Below are positions 1-13,500 of a stretch of 64,000 nt of DNA, piece after piece. The notes under the pieces were generated by a model. It saw only the letters and a list, made by a program, of their open reading frames with translations. It had not been told where the DNA came from and ran no database searches. Numbering within the stretch: position 1 is the stretch's first letter; the number at the start of each line of letters is the position of its first letter. The position numbers and the translations under genes were made by a program. The stretch is from Glandiceps talaboti (Eukaryota; Hemichordata; Enteropneusta; Spengelidae), in assembly GCF_964340395.1 (NCBI RefSeq), contig NC_135565.1, positions 20,146,709 to 20,210,708 on the forward strand. The letters run 5' to 3'.

Positions 1-8
1 CTTGCTTC

Positions 9-9
<1 letters not shown>

Positions 10-56
<47 letters not shown>

Positions 57-70
57 AGTTGTTGTTGCTA
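10..70. repeat. (GTT)n microsatellite
   Basis: About 20 GTT units at the start of the window. Confidence 0.95.
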
Positions 71-838
71 CTACTGCTGTACATGTATGTGTCTATTAAC
101 GAGCCAATTATCTTTAACGTCAAAGATACAAGCAAGAGAACACATTGTTACAATTTATTAGCGCCAAGTTCAAGTGAGGAAAAAAAATTCATTGAAACGG
201 GTTATCCTGATTTGCAACAGCGCACCTAAAACTACTGATTACCTACAAATGGACTGACAACAATTATTCAAAGATTCACACCTGAGCTTGATGCTTGTAA
301 TATGTCTGAAATTATTGCAAAATATCTCATGGAAATACAATTGAAACTCATATTTAAACCCATATATATATATATACAACAATCCTACAACAATTATGTC
401 TTTTGTAGTCGAAAGTTTGCACGTCAATTGAGTTTTTTGCTGACATAACGTTGCCTGTGGTAAAGGCAATAGATTGATTTGGTCCTATAAACATAGCTAT
501 CACCCTTTCGTTTCCAGTGTGAGTGTAGCAACGTGGAAGGTAAAGTTTAGTCTTTTCCCATTCCGTGCATATGTCAGTTTATTGTATCATTTTGTTACCA
601 TGTGTTTTAATGATAAACTACATTTTGTCAAACGATCTGTACTCAATGAAATATACAATTTCGTATGATCTTGGATATAGACACTTGACATTTGAGGTTA
701 TGAATATTGTCAGTTTAGAATTCTCTGTAAAAGTATTGTGTATATGAAACTGTTAGGTTTTGTAGAATAGATTTTTCCAGTATAACATGTTGATATAAAT
801 TTGCAAAAAATTAGATTGTTCACTTTGTCCGGTGTTCT

Positions 839-3800
839 TCATAGCCATGAACTGTTGTACCAATGCTGTCTGTTGTGCACAGTTGGTTTTTCAATACCAT
901 GGGCTATTTTCAAATGACGAAGCAGGTGTTGCTTTTTGTCGTCTGGCAGGAACGCAGATCTCGCTGCATTAAATGTCTGGAATATCGACAAAATAGTGGT
1001 TATTAATATGGTGGATTATAACACAAACGTCACTCTTTTATTCAATAGGGAACTTGCAAACCCGCCATGTTGAATGTTGCATCATGGGAAATGCGATAAT
1101 AAATACTAATGAATTGGTATTATAAACAATGCTGTTACATTGTTTGCAACCAGGAACGATCAATTCATAGTTACCCTGACCATTGTGGGAGGTTTATTTT
1201 ATCGGTAACTCCAGATTATGTGCTACGATAGCCACAGATAATCCCATAGTCCTTTGCGTCTGAGCATGCTCAGTCTGGATTGCAAGTTCCCTATTAGAAT
1301 GAGCTTTTCTGAACTGTATGACTGCTGATTTTGATCATATATCTTCTTCACATCTACTATGCTTCTATTGACATTAAGTGCGTGATTAGTTTGTGATAAA
1401 TTTCATAATGAATCATACAGAAGTGTGAATATACCTTTTGCTATTTAGTTCAGGACATGTTCACTTCGTGGTGGTAATAACAATATATTTTGTAACAAAC
1501 AAAGTAAAGAAATTCCCATTTTAGCTTGAACCTTCTTATCAACTACAGAATATCGTTTTGTTAAGCTAGAAAATCATTTAACAATGTAATCAGTATATGG
1601 AAACGTGTAGTGTAGAGTACGTATAGTGTACGTGTACGGGGTAGTGTAGGGTAGTGTAGTGCAGTGCAGTGTAGTGTATGTGTAGTGTAGTGTATGTGTA
1701 GTGTAGTGTAGTGTAGTGTAGTGTAGTGTAGTGTAGTGTAGTACAGTGTAGTGCAGTGATGCCAATGCAATGTAGTGTAGTGTAGTGTAGTGTGGCATAG
1801 TATAATAGTGCAATGTAGTGTAGTGTTACTGTAGTGTAGTGTTGTGCAGTGAAGTGCAGTGCAGTGTAATGTAATGTAATGTCATGTCATGTAATGTAAT
1901 GTAATGTAATGTAGTGAAGTGTAGTGTAGTGTAGTGTAGTGTAGTGTAGTGTAGTGTAGTGTAGTGTAGTGTAGTGTAGCCGTTTTTCTTAAATGCGTAC
2001 TACTTACGGTCCTTATAAGCTGAGCTTCATTAACACCAATTTTATTGAACGCCACATCGAACTGTTTAGTCAGTGTTGTCTGGAACACACTGTCATCATC
2101 GGTATTCAGAGAAAAGTTAACATTGTCAGCTGCAAATCTAAAAGAAGTAGAAAAACCCAAGGTATTAGAAAATAGGAATCGTCTGATTTTAATGCAGGGG
2201 TATTATATTTGTTTTATGAATCCTGTACATTTCCGTCATTATCAAAGTTCGAGGAAGGGTCATTCTGACTACAAATAACTGGACAACTTACTTGGCAGCA
2301 GGGTGTTTACTGAAGTCCTCGGTTCCTGCTGTAGACAGATGATAACTTGACATAGGACATACTTCTAGATGGATTCTCTTCTCCTTGATACGTTCATATA
2401 GTCTGGCATCATCTAGTACTCGGTATCCATGTCCAATTCTCTCAGCTTTCAACACATCAATTGCTTGTACAACATTGGCGACTGGTCCTGATTCACCTGC
2501 ATGTACAGTACGATGGATGCCGCAACGTTCGGCTTCCTATTCATATACATATAGAATTCAGAATGATCGTTTTTGAAACTGGAAACATGAAATTATGATA
2601 CTACACAATGTTCATGTTTATCAGAAAATGTAAACAGTATCACAACAATAATCTATGACATCAGAAAATTAGCAATGGCATCATATAAACCAAAAAAAAA
2701 CCCAAACATTTATTTAGTCAGATGCAACTTAGTAACTTACGTAGTACAATGGGGAAGCTCGTCTGAAAGGTCCCGTCGTCGGTACGCTTAGGTAACTACT
2801 CGCTACGGGTCGAGCATATTACATGTTCAACGTAGCCATATGGATGAGGATTGGGTATTTATTTTGGATTTTTAATTTATAAAAGAATTTTATCATGGCT
2901 TCCTACTTAAAAAATAACTTTGTGAAATAACATATGCCAAGTCCTTATTTGTAACTCAATAAAGTGCGAAAAAGATTAATACATATGTAAAAGGTTTGTT
3001 ATTGTATTATAACAAATATTTTACACATTTTTATAGCTTTTTGCAATGTATTAGTGACAGTGTATATTGTAAAGCGCCAGGGAGCATAACTTGATTATTG
3101 GCGCCATGAAAGTGCTACAGCACACTAAATATTACGAGTTCATAACATGCTGAAAATGTTCAAACGTTGTTCGAAAATTTTGCAATTTGAGGCACGGAAA
3201 ATGAGTGATGCACATACCAGGAAGGCGTCGATATCATTTTTACAGGGAGGGATTCGTTCGTCTCCGCATAAATCAATCCCTACGACGGTGTCATTATGGA
3301 ACTCTTTGCATAACTCAACTATATCACGTGACCATTCTGCAATACAAAATAAAAGATATATTCTTTCATGATATTCAATGCAAAATGGTGAGTAATGAAT
3401 AAATTGGAAGAAGCGAAACCTATCTAGAAATGCACATAAGAGCAAAGATGATATCGAACACAAAGGCTCCCGGGCAATACAAATCTGTAGTTTAAGGCAT
3501 AGAGAGAAAAGTAATATACATTGAAAACCATTTTAAATGATAAACTATGTTCTGTGACTGCCATCACGTTGGTAGTCGTGATGCCAACTTAATTGGTGAG
3601 TGGAGGTGTAAATAGTAACGATACCGCATAGGGACTAGACTAGCAACTTGGCAGGACTGAGGTGCGGTAATCCATGAAATCATCGTCCTCTAGTTTTTTG
3701 GGATTTGTAGTCCTCTTGTCTGTTAGTTGGTGCATTTTCAGTATGAAGAATCTGCATTAGACAAATAAAACCCACCTGGATATCCACGATGACAACACAG

Positions 3801-6800
3801 AATACTTTTAGCCACGATTCCAAATTCCTGACTTCCTCTGAGCAAGCCTTCATTGACCCAAGTAACCACATCACGTGGGGAAACATCTCCACCGGTTTGT
3901 TTTAACGCCACGATATTGTCATTAGCAAACAGGTGAGGGCAATACCGTGTTTCAATGTAAGCCACCCCATCCTTAGCTTTGTCTTCACATAGTTCGTATG
4001 CTATTCTTTCCACTGCTTCCTGATCACCACTGTGGACAAATCGCAAATACGATACATTCAGTTTTTATGTAAACACAAGCTTTCAGTTTACCTTGTTGCA
4101 TACACTACAAAAAGTTGCCCTATCATGATGGTATCACACTGGTATCACACTAGTATGCTAACAATGTTAAAGGATAATATGACCTTTCAACTTTACACTG
4201 AATGTACAGACATATTGAGGTCATCTATCTAACTGGTAGAATGCAGAGACTCACCTTTGTCAAAACCAGACCAGTCAATAAATAAAATATCAACATTACT
4301 TGTGCCAGTCAGAAGGTAGTCGAATTCATTTCAATTAATACCCTGATACCTTTACTAAAATTAAAATCCAAACGTATACTGTAAAATATCAAGACAGCCG
4401 ACACAGTAAGTCTTTACAGTACATTATATTGTCCATAATTTACTGATTTAGTTCAATAATCAGTACAACTGACTACAACTCTTTCCCATTGTATTTGTAA
4501 TGTAAATATTTCATTGCCCTTTCGAGGCACATGATACGATCCGAGATATCTTGTTATCAAGTTGAAAAACTGATGTAATTTAATAACTATATGCAATAGA
4601 TTTTTTTCATGAAAGTTCGAAGATCCTTTTTATCAAAGTGCATTCGAAATTCTTGGTAGTCCATGATAAAGAATTTGGTTTTTGCACACACACACCAATA
4701 ATATACATAAACATTAACCAATCTAAATTCCGCTTTATCTTCATGTCTATTCGACGCAGATACTAGGCTGCCAACCACGATAACATTCCAAAGGTGAGCC
4801 ATGGCAAGAATATTAAATATTAAGGGTATTATGATTTCTTTTTCAATACATAGATTATTTATACACAGGAGTCTCAAACACTTGCTTAAAAGAAAGTTTT
4901 TAAATGTATACACTATATAGTCTATGGAGTCATGGTGGTCGAATGGTTAGAGTGTCCGACTTAAATTGGAATCTTCAGGTTAAGGGTTAAAACCTCGTCG
5001 CTGCCGTTTGTTTCTGAATGACTAAAAGTCAAAGATTTGAACCACACTTGTGCCACAGTCAACCCAGCTGTATGATTGGGGACCTGGTAGGATAGAGGTT
5101 GCAATGTAAATACTTAAATCCTGTGCGATTATAAAGGCTGCAATGGATTGTATGCTCCTAGGGAGTTCAGCTGTTGTGTCGCTATAGATCTATGCCAGGG
5201 GTAATAATTGTAAAGCGTTTTGAGCATAGAATGGGAAAGCGCTATATAAAAAACAACTTGAATTATTATAATCATTCGTTTAAAAAATCATGTCTACACT
5301 TACACAAGCCATGGAAGAAATCTCCCAAATACTTCTAGGAATTTTGGTAGATTCCCAACACCAGTATAGGTTACATCTTCTATAAATTCTTCATATGGTT
5401 TCTTACCATAAAACGACCCTTGTTTCCTGTACAGATAAGACAACAAAAAGACCTGATAAGCGAGACAATGTATACGACAAATAATTATTTGTTTTTTATT
5501 AGATCATCGAATCTCTAAAAGAAATAGTAAGCTATGAAGAATAAAGATCTAATTTGTAAAAAAAATGTTTTGAATGAGTTTAGAATGTGTACGTCTACAT
5601 CAAGTATTCAATGTATTTACCACCAAATTCTGCCATCTTACTCGTCAACATATATAATTCGGTATTGTATTGTATTCTAAAAGACTACCTAGAACTGTAC
5701 ACTTGGTGGTCTCACATGTACTGATTCGACCTAGAACTGTACACTTAGTGGTCCCACATGTACTGATTCGACCTAGAACTGTACAATTGGTGGTCTAACG
5801 TACATTTATTCGACTTAGAACTGGACACTTGGTGGTCTAACGACACTTGTGGGTGACGGCAGTTATTTGCCATCAACCCATCTACTATGGTATGGTGACA
5901 TGTACTATTTAGCGTTAGATCTACCACCACCACCACCACCACCACCACCACCACCACCACCACCACCACCACTACTATCCTACCTGTCATTGCAGATCCA
6001 TTCAAGTACATAATTCATCATTAAACACTAATTAGGGTCCATTTCACATTTGAATTCTAAAATCTAATAATTCAGTATATGTACAATAAGACGCACTTAC
6101 CTCGCTAAGTCATACAAAGTGGAACATCGAATACTGCCATCTAAATGACAATGTAACTCCACCTGTCGAATTGTGACAAATTAGTGACAAAGCTTTAAGT
6201 TAAAGTCATATTTTTTAAATAAATCTTGGAATAAAAACGTGTGACAAGGAAAGATGACGTTCTATGATCAAATCGCTGGAAACGATTTATTTGTTTCTTT
6301 TTTCAGTAACCAGCGAATTAAATCAGAGGTAGGGGTGGTGGGGGTGGTGGTGGGGTGCACGTGGGGTGGGGTGAGGTAAGCTTCTCTAAAAATGGCATCC
6401 GTTACTAAGCAACTAACTTTAAAAACAATACTCGTTTATCATTTCGATGTAGAGGTCGTCTAGAAAGGTCCAAATGTACAAGTCATGTGATATTTACAAG
6501 CACAGTCTGCCACAGTTTGATTCATCATAAAACCACTCATATACTGTATTATGATTTGTGGCCACCATCCTGGTCTAACACAGCGACAGAGTATGGGAGA
6601 TGTGTATCATTTGTTGGTATATATGTCTGTGTCAAAAGGATTATGGTAATATATTTACATAAAGCAATTGATTGTAATGCTAGCTGTCAACGTCAAGTAG
6701 TAATGTTCAGCACTCAATCTAATTACATAATGTACAGCTAATCCATGATTCTATAAACCTTTGACGTACCAATTACAACGAATGTCGAAGGTATCAATTC

Positions 6801-6848
6801 TCTTACCCTGTATTTAGAAAACAACGCTGACGCTGCAGTCTGTGCCAT
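839..6848 (-). CDS. ADA: Adenosine deaminase, ADA1-type, copy 1 (8 exons, complete)
   Basis: Cytosolic enzyme family that deaminates adenosine and deoxyadenosine to inosine and deoxyinosine. Coding exons on the minus strand, in order: 6848-6807, 6162-6101, 5426-5304, 4029-3776, 3336-3218, 2536-2292, 2137-2008, 976-839. All introns are GT-AG and all junctions keep frame, giving 370 aa (human ADA 363). Start: ATG at 6848 begins MAQTAASALFSKYR, followed by a phase-0 donor, and human ADA also starts MAQT. Zinc and catalytic residues are all present: HCHLDGS (H18, H20), HAGES (H212, E215), RIGHG (H236) and NTDD (D295, D296), almost the human numbering. There is no signal peptide, which argues against the secreted ADGF/ADA2 class. 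The C-terminus runs about 10 residues longer than in copy 2 and ends NSSWL. Intron 7 carries a TAGTG array and intron 3 a SINE. The gene points away from copies 2 and 3. Confidence 0.93.
1600..1979. repeat. TAGTG pentanucleotide array
   Basis: A TAGTG array with variants (GCAGTG, TAATG), in intron 7 of ADA copy 1 and ending 28 bases from the exon-7 donor. Confidence 0.95.
4922..5265 (+). mobile_element. tRNA-derived SINE in intron 3 of ADA copy 1
   Basis: The head is tRNA-like: an A-box-like TGGTCGAATGGTTAGAG (about 4932) and a B-box-like GGTTAAGGGTTAAAACC (about 4978). The body is followed by the tail TGTAAAGCGTTTTGAGCATA then GAAAGCGCTATATAAA, a 3' end shared by SINEs that borrow L2/CR1-type machinery. 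It lies opposite in strand to the host gene. Confidence 0.7.
5688..5850. repeat. 42-bp minisatellite, about 4 units
   Basis: Units start near 5688, 5730, 5772 and 5814 with TAGAACTG(T/G)ACA and GGTGGTC. It lies in intron 2 of ADA copy 1. Confidence 0.85.
5922..5970. repeat. (CCA)n microsatellite
   Basis: About 16 units in intron 2 of ADA copy 1. Confidence 0.95.
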
Positions 6849-7710
6849 CGTCCATCAAACACACACTGGATCTTACATGTATTCAGTTGATGCTGTAGGC
6901 TATACGTTTCATTAAACAATGTACATGATTGACCAATGGAATGTCCAAATGCTTATCGTTTACAATGTCCTTATCATGAGTCTGGGTGCAAAGTATATTC
7001 ACCTAAAAACAATTGTAGAAGTCACGCCCCAGTTGCGATTGAATTTTTCCTTCGGAGAAAAGTCAGTGGCAAATATCAATTTGAAAGTCAACTGATAAAT
7101 GATATCTACATCTTCTCTTCCGGGGGAGCATGAGGCGTAATTAGAGCCAATCGGAGTCGGCTTGCAGCTTAGGTTGTTAGGATCGTAAGATAAGCTGGTA
7201 GGATCATAGGTTAAGACATGAGTTTTGTAGGTTTATAGGCTGTTGAGATCGTAGATTATAGATTGAGATTAATATTCAAACAGTGCAATGTGTTTTGGTC
7301 TGTGAGTTATGTTTTTACATTCGTATGTTATGGAAGAGGTAATGTTTTGCCTTTAGAATGGTCAGACGCGTAACTGGGGTTCAGTTCTACGGTCTGTAAT
7401 ACTACAGCAATACAACTTATGGTGTACTATGTTGTAAACATGCTTGCAGAATCACAGAATGATAATGAGTTTTGTATGAAACATATTCTAGTTCCTATAC
7501 GGTCTGGTTATGATTTACACCTCCGCTCACAGTATATATAGTCAAAGTCGTTACTCTAGAAGTCCTGAGATGCAATTTAAAATTCATCCACTGCCACCGA
7601 CACAGTTAACATCACGTCTTTGTTAATGAATCACATCATTCTAACGAATAACACAGTTCCTCATAAAGTTAGGGTTAGGGTAATTTACGGGACACATCAG
7701 ATAGCCAGGC

Positions 7711-8892
7711 GTACATAATAGCACAAAACTAGCTTTAGCAGACCTCATAGTTGAAATATCTAAGCAAATTGACGACGGTTTTGTTACTTTTGGTATTTTT
7801 ATTGATCTCAAAAAGGCTTTCGATACGATAAATCACTCTATCTTGTTATCAAAACTGTATCATTATGGGATTAGAGGGTCGACTCTTAATTGGTTCAAAA
7901 CTTACCTAGATGGCCGAAAGCAATATGTTAATATAAATAATTGCACTTCAAAAGCCAAAACAATCCCTTGTGGAGTTCCACAGGGATCCATCCTAGGCCC
8001 ACTTCTCTTTTTAGTTTATATCAATGACATCAGCAAATCTTCTGAACAATTCAAATTCAGGTTATTTGCTGATGACACCAATTTGTTTTATTCAGAAAAA
8101 ACACATAAAATTGACATAGATACTATTAATACTGAGTTTAATAAAGTGCATACCTGGTGCAAGTCTAATAAACTAACTATTAATATTGACAAAACAAATT
8201 ACATCATTTTTAAAACGACCAATAGAAAGTGCAACATTGAGGGCGCTTTATCTGTCGGTGATCTGCCAATACAAAATGTTCCATCAGCCGTTTATCTCGG
8301 GGTAACTCTTGACCCCTCACTAGCCTGGAAATCCCATATTGATACAGTCATTAAGAAAGTCAGCCAAAAAGTAGGCCTTATCTCATATTTACGCCATTAT
8401 CTCCCTAAATCAACTATGTTACTTTTGTACAATTGCTTTATTCTTCCCCATATAATGTATTGTATTGAAATTTGGGGCAATGCATATAAAACTCACTTAG
8501 ACCGCATTTTTAAATTACAAAAAAGACTCGTTAGACTGATCACCTTTTCTGATCCAAACACACCTAGTGCTCCTTTATTCCGACAACTTGGCATTCTTAA
8601 CATTTATAAGCTTTGTAAATTCCAAACTTGTGTATTTGCTTTTGATTTAAAGACAGGTCATTATGCTCATTCAATAGTTCGTTATGCTACCTCTATATCA
8701 CATTCATATAATACACGTCTTGCCACTGGCGACAACTTCGTTATTCCAAAAGTAAATTTAAGTACAACTCAAAACAACATTTATTACTCTATCGCAAAAC
8801 ACTGGAACGAAACTCCAAATCTGATAAAATCAATAACCTCAAGAAATTTATTTAAAAAGTCGCTTAAAAATTATCTTTTGAACACAGTATAG
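7711..8892 (+). pseudogene. Reverse transcriptase ORF fragment (non-LTR, jockey superfamily)
   Basis: RT motifs in order: FIDLKKAFDTINH (first catalytic Asp), GVPQGSILGPLLF, FADDTNLFY (catalytic DD), then KSNKLTINIDKTNYIIF, YLGVTLDPSLAWKSHI and the C-terminal connection to a hydrophobic helix-rich tail ending LKNYLLNTV. These motif forms are typical of CR1/L2/Crack-type elements and unlike RTE, which has RQGDPLSPLLF. The ATG at 7843 is internal to the domain and not a real start. The endonuclease and early RT motifs are missing, so this is a broken, immobile copy, though its frame has no stops. Confidence 0.85.
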
Positions 8893-9140
8893 TGAAAATC
8901 CTGTATCATATTTTTTCTTTCTAATGTAAGTTTCAGTCTTTGTTGACACTGTAAATATATTTAATGTATATCTAATGTATATAAGATGGCAAAATTTACT
9001 GCTTTCATTTAACAAGTGTATGTATTCAGGGCCAGAGACTCGATTAGTTCCACTAGAACTACCTCTCTGGTCCTCACCAATCATGTACATGTACATTTAT
9101 TCTTGGTGAAATAAACTTATTATTATTATTATTATTATTA
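7711..9140 (+). mobile_element. 5'-truncated CR1/L2-like non-LTR retrotransposon with (TTA)n tail
   Basis: An open reverse-transcriptase frame runs 7711-8892 without a disabling stop. It starts abruptly inside the RT domain (5' truncation) and is followed by about 220 bases of 3' UTR ending TGGTGAAATAAA and a (TTA)n run. The same 3' end, with an ATTC tail, closes the element at 56500-57141. Only the 3' half of an element is present, so it cannot move on its own. Confidence 0.85.
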
Positions 9141-9259
9141 ATGTAAGGTCAGTTGAAGATTAGTTCCTTAGTGTTTTGATACAAACGTTTTCCTCAATTT
9201 GACAGTATAGGGGAGTTTAACATATAAGACTTATTGTAATTATGTTAGTGTTCTACAGG

Positions 9260-9372
9260 TAAGGCCTAATAAAAAAAGTTGTTTGGTTCCCGTTACCCCA
9301 CCTATTTTTTTCACGCCGACCCTAAACTTTTCTTTACATATTCGAGAAAAAATAAAATCGCGAAAGTTTCAC
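9260..9372. mobile_element. Partial copy of the AGGCCTAA MITE
   Basis: About 110 bases match the left part of the element at 48606-48985, including GCCGACCCTAAACTTTTCTT. The right terminal repeat is absent. Confidence 0.5.
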
Positions 9373-9719
9373 ATGTGGTGATCGGTTGATAGTTGGCTAC
9401 CATTCCCTTGTATTTACACCTCCCAGATTTTGACATGTACATAGGAGTGTATTGTTCGGGTTGTATACACCTGTACCATCAGCCTTTCCAGTAGCTCTGA
9501 GGTCGAGGATTCACAGAGAGGTGGTGTTGGGGCCAATGCAAGGCGTTTGAGCAGTAGTCCAATTACAAATCTTCAGCTATATAAATTCTGACGACTGCAT
9601 TTATCAAGTTATCCAGCAACACAGATTGTAGTCCGTCTTTTCGAAGTTATTTAGCTATGCATTTTGCAGTGTGCGTATTCACCAAGTTATTCAGCTGTAC
9701 ATGCACGAGCACTATTTAG

Positions 9720-10571
9720 ACGAGGGAAATCAGTCCCGGACTGTTGCGTAAAACCTGACCCTCCCAATTCCATCTTTCTAAAAAGCAACCCCCCCCCCCT
9801 CAAACTCCTTTCTCTAAATATCGCCTCCCTTTGTTAAAATATTTTTAAAACATGGTTCAATTCCATCAGACATGGAAAGGGACAGAATCAATAGTTTAAA
9901 GTGGTGCTGCCAGCACGTTAAAAGTTTTAAAGGCATTGGTTATTTCCCCAACTATTACCACCGCCACATTATATTTAAAATTGAAGGCACTTCATTAATA
10001 AGTACCTTGTTTGGATCTCATTGGTTGAGTTGCGCGCCAAAACGTTAACTCAAAAACGCTAGATGCCTGGACATACTCCCAACATTGTCGGGACTGAGGT
10101 CAACATTTCTACAACATTATCCTTAAATACCTTACCCAACTGTTTCAGTTTTACTCCTGTGATACCCTCTACTACAGTAACTCTCCTCACAAGTGACAAT
10201 TAATTCACTATGTCATATGGTTATCAGCAGCGATTTGATGATATGGTCTGATGATGTGATCCCTAACCCTAACCATAAGCCATAATTCAAGGCAATATTG
10301 GGTTCATTACCATGGTTACAAGGATACTATAGTAAAAGTGAAACATGTTTTGAGCACCTCTTTTCCATAGCCATTAACAATGCAAAGTGCAGTGTCAACA
10401 ATCAAAATATTAAACGCATACGATGTACAGTAATAGGATGCCAAGAATCACACAAGTCAGTCAAAGTAACACGTGACCCTCCCCTAATCCCATTTTCTAT
10501 AATATGGCCCTCCCCGTGACCCAATTTGCCCCCTCCCCTAGTCCCCCTCCCTTGTAAGTACTGAAGCCTCC
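9720..10571. mobile_element. Diverged relative of the 43269 MITE
   Basis: Shares TTACCATGGTTACAAGGAT, TTTTGAGCACCTC, GCAGTGTCAACAATCAAAA and the C-rich right end ACTGAAGCCTCCCT with the 43269 element. The left end is degraded. Confidence 0.55.
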
Positions 10572-13500
10572 CTAAAAAAACCTTTAGAAGAAAAGTCAAA
10601 TCATGTCTAACTATGAAGGTGTTTAACATGTTTAAGGATATGCCTAAGTTTTCAATAGAGCAGACTTAACTTTGTCAAAGGCGTTATTTTTCTCACAATA
10701 TGTAAGAGTCATACCGGTGTCACATTGGCATACGTCTCGCGATATACGCGACTGACTTCCGAGGTAGTGCGCCCTCTGGTGAACTCCTAGTCTGCTGACG
10801 AAAATGAATACCTTGTTAGCTTTAGTTGTACTAGGTAGCTTATACGGTGCTGTTTATATATTCATCGCATTCTAGAAACGATATGTAACGTAAATAATGT
10901 CTGAAGGAATTCAATGATTGATATTTTGCCTCAGAATTTGTAAGGGTGTCACTTTAATGTATCTTTCAATGGGGTTTGGGTGCGTTGTTCCTAAGCAGCA
11001 CAAATGGCATCACGTGACGATCAATAGCCATGTCGTTCTTCCCTTTGCATTACCATGCAAAACCATGACAACATTAATATCAAATCATTAACACGTTAAA
11101 TTTTAAGAAAAATAAGTTCCAAGGTTTTGCAAATAGATTATAATTATTTTCTTGGGCTTCGTCATAACCATGATAAATAGCAGTTTTAGCATAGAGCTCT
11201 TGTGAAATTTATAACCACTACGTCTCACTATTCTAATCCATGTTTACTTTGCTTTTTGCCGTACTGACAAGTTGTAACAACACTCATCTCATTTCGTAGA
11301 AAACGGATAATGTAGGCGTTAATCAATAACCTTTCGTTTCATTTAAAGCTGGCCAGTCAATCGAAGTTGACCCCTACCCATGTCACGTTGACTTCTTGAA
11401 TGGATAAACTTTGTGTAAGAAAGTAACATTTTAATTAGCAACGAATGACTTTGTAAGCGCTGATTCAGTCAGTCCTTCCGGTGGTGAATTGGCACGGTAA
11501 AAGCAGAAGGACCCAGTCGTCATTCAGATGAAAACGATTTTACACAATCACGTGAGATTTGGCAGTCACGCGGGATTTCAACCTTGTTATCGGCAAACCG
11601 CTTAAAACATCACGGATGAATCAGAATGACGACTTTACCAGATGAACACACCTATTCCTAAGAAATTGCGGTTAGCCAATTTCTCCGAATTCATGAATAA
11701 TTCATGAAAGAGTGTAAGTGGATAGGTCATCAGTATTCGTATCGAATCACCTAGTAGTTTGGCCACCTTTCATCTTTGAGGGTCACAACACAGAGAAATA
11801 CCAATTGACAAATGAGCTTTGACATTTGACACAAAACATTCGTAACGTCCAGAACACTGAGATTTACTACTGCTCTGAGGATTTTCGGATTTAAATTGAA
11901 GTCAGCATAAGGTAGGTTGCTTTCTTCAAGAATAATTTTCAGTCACAATGTATGGTTCTTTAGTTTTAATACACTTGTTGCCAACCAAGCATTCAGTTGA
12001 AGACCAAGCCTCATGGATTCAGTGTGAACGCAGGAGGAATCCAGAGGAAAACCTGTGTTCAATAGTGTCAAAACTGAAAGATACTCTGTTTTACTTACAA
12101 GGTGGCATATTGACCATTGGAATTTTCATACAAAGAGAAAAATAAGGTTGTAAAGGTAGCAAAAAAGACTTTTGAAAGCAAACGTTTTGTAAGATATGAC
12201 CAGGTCAAAAAAATTCGTGCAGTTAGGTGATTATATATCGTAACAGTATAATACCCTACATAACCACGGGAGTGCGATATGCGACATCTTCCACATATCC
12301 TGACAAACTAATCAACATATTAGTTACATTGTGTGGTACTAACCTATATGTGCACTTGTGTAATTATTGATTTCCGTTCCTATAGGAATCGATATTTACC
12401 CCCCCCCCCCAGCAATAACCCTCGTTTATAGAGTCTTACCACTTATGCATTCATTACTGGTATTTAACAGTTATAAACTTTTACAATAGGCGAGTACTTT
12501 GTTTCTTGTTGGTTTCATGTACGCATACTTAATTAAATCAGGAGATAATAGTCAAAACGGATATGGCAATCCCCATTCTGTCAAAATGCTAAAACAATAC
12601 AATAAATTGCCAAATATGGACATAACCATGAGAACCCACGCGTGTTTCTGTTAACAAGCAGTGAACACATTGATCACCACTATAGTACTTAGCTTAATGC
12701 TAGCTACTCCATGGGCTTGATGAACATAATCGTTTTTAATTACACCCCTAATTTATCAAAAAAACTTTGTCTAATACAGTCGCAGCGATGCCTTTTATGT
12801 CTCTTGTCATATAAGGACACTTTTGGTTGGCTTCTTCTGATTCCCAGCTAACAGAGACAAAGTATTTAAGCAAACTTGAAATGGCAGTGACTGCCAATCA
12901 AACCACCAAACTATCCTCATATATCTTAACTTTCAGTTTCCCTTCCATAATCAAAAACTCCTTGTCATCTGGTAAACTGATTTATTTCTCTATGATGTGC
13001 TCCGGTTATGACTTACATTTATAATTTTCTACATGTTTACTGTGGTAATATGCGAAACATTTAACTTGAATAATAAACCCTGGTCTTAAACACCCCTCGA
13101 TCACAAGACCCGATCAAAAAGTAATATTATACAGTGATTCAAAGCGTGTTGTGAGAAACATAGACACATAAACATACGGTGACCCACAGGTGACACAGGA
13201 ACAATAAATTTGTGGAATAAATAATTGATTTAGAGAGCAAAATATTTAATACGACGATACAACTTTTCTTTCATAGCACAAGAAATTATTTCTAGTTCAA
13301 AATAGAAATATCAAAGCAAAGAGTTAAAAAATTTATGACAAAACTTTCTTTTTACAGAGTAGAAAATTAATTTGCAAAACGAGATTTTTATTTATTGAGG
13401 CCCAAACTTTATTTTGGAGTGATAACATTTAAGTTTCAGGATAAAAAGTTTAATTGTTGGTGCAACATTTGAAATATTGAAATATTGAATATTGAGTTTT

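Noticed and set aside
10260-10276. CCCTAACCCTAACC telomere-like motif (also near 7668)
   Set aside because: Only about two units; too short to be an interstitial telomere array.
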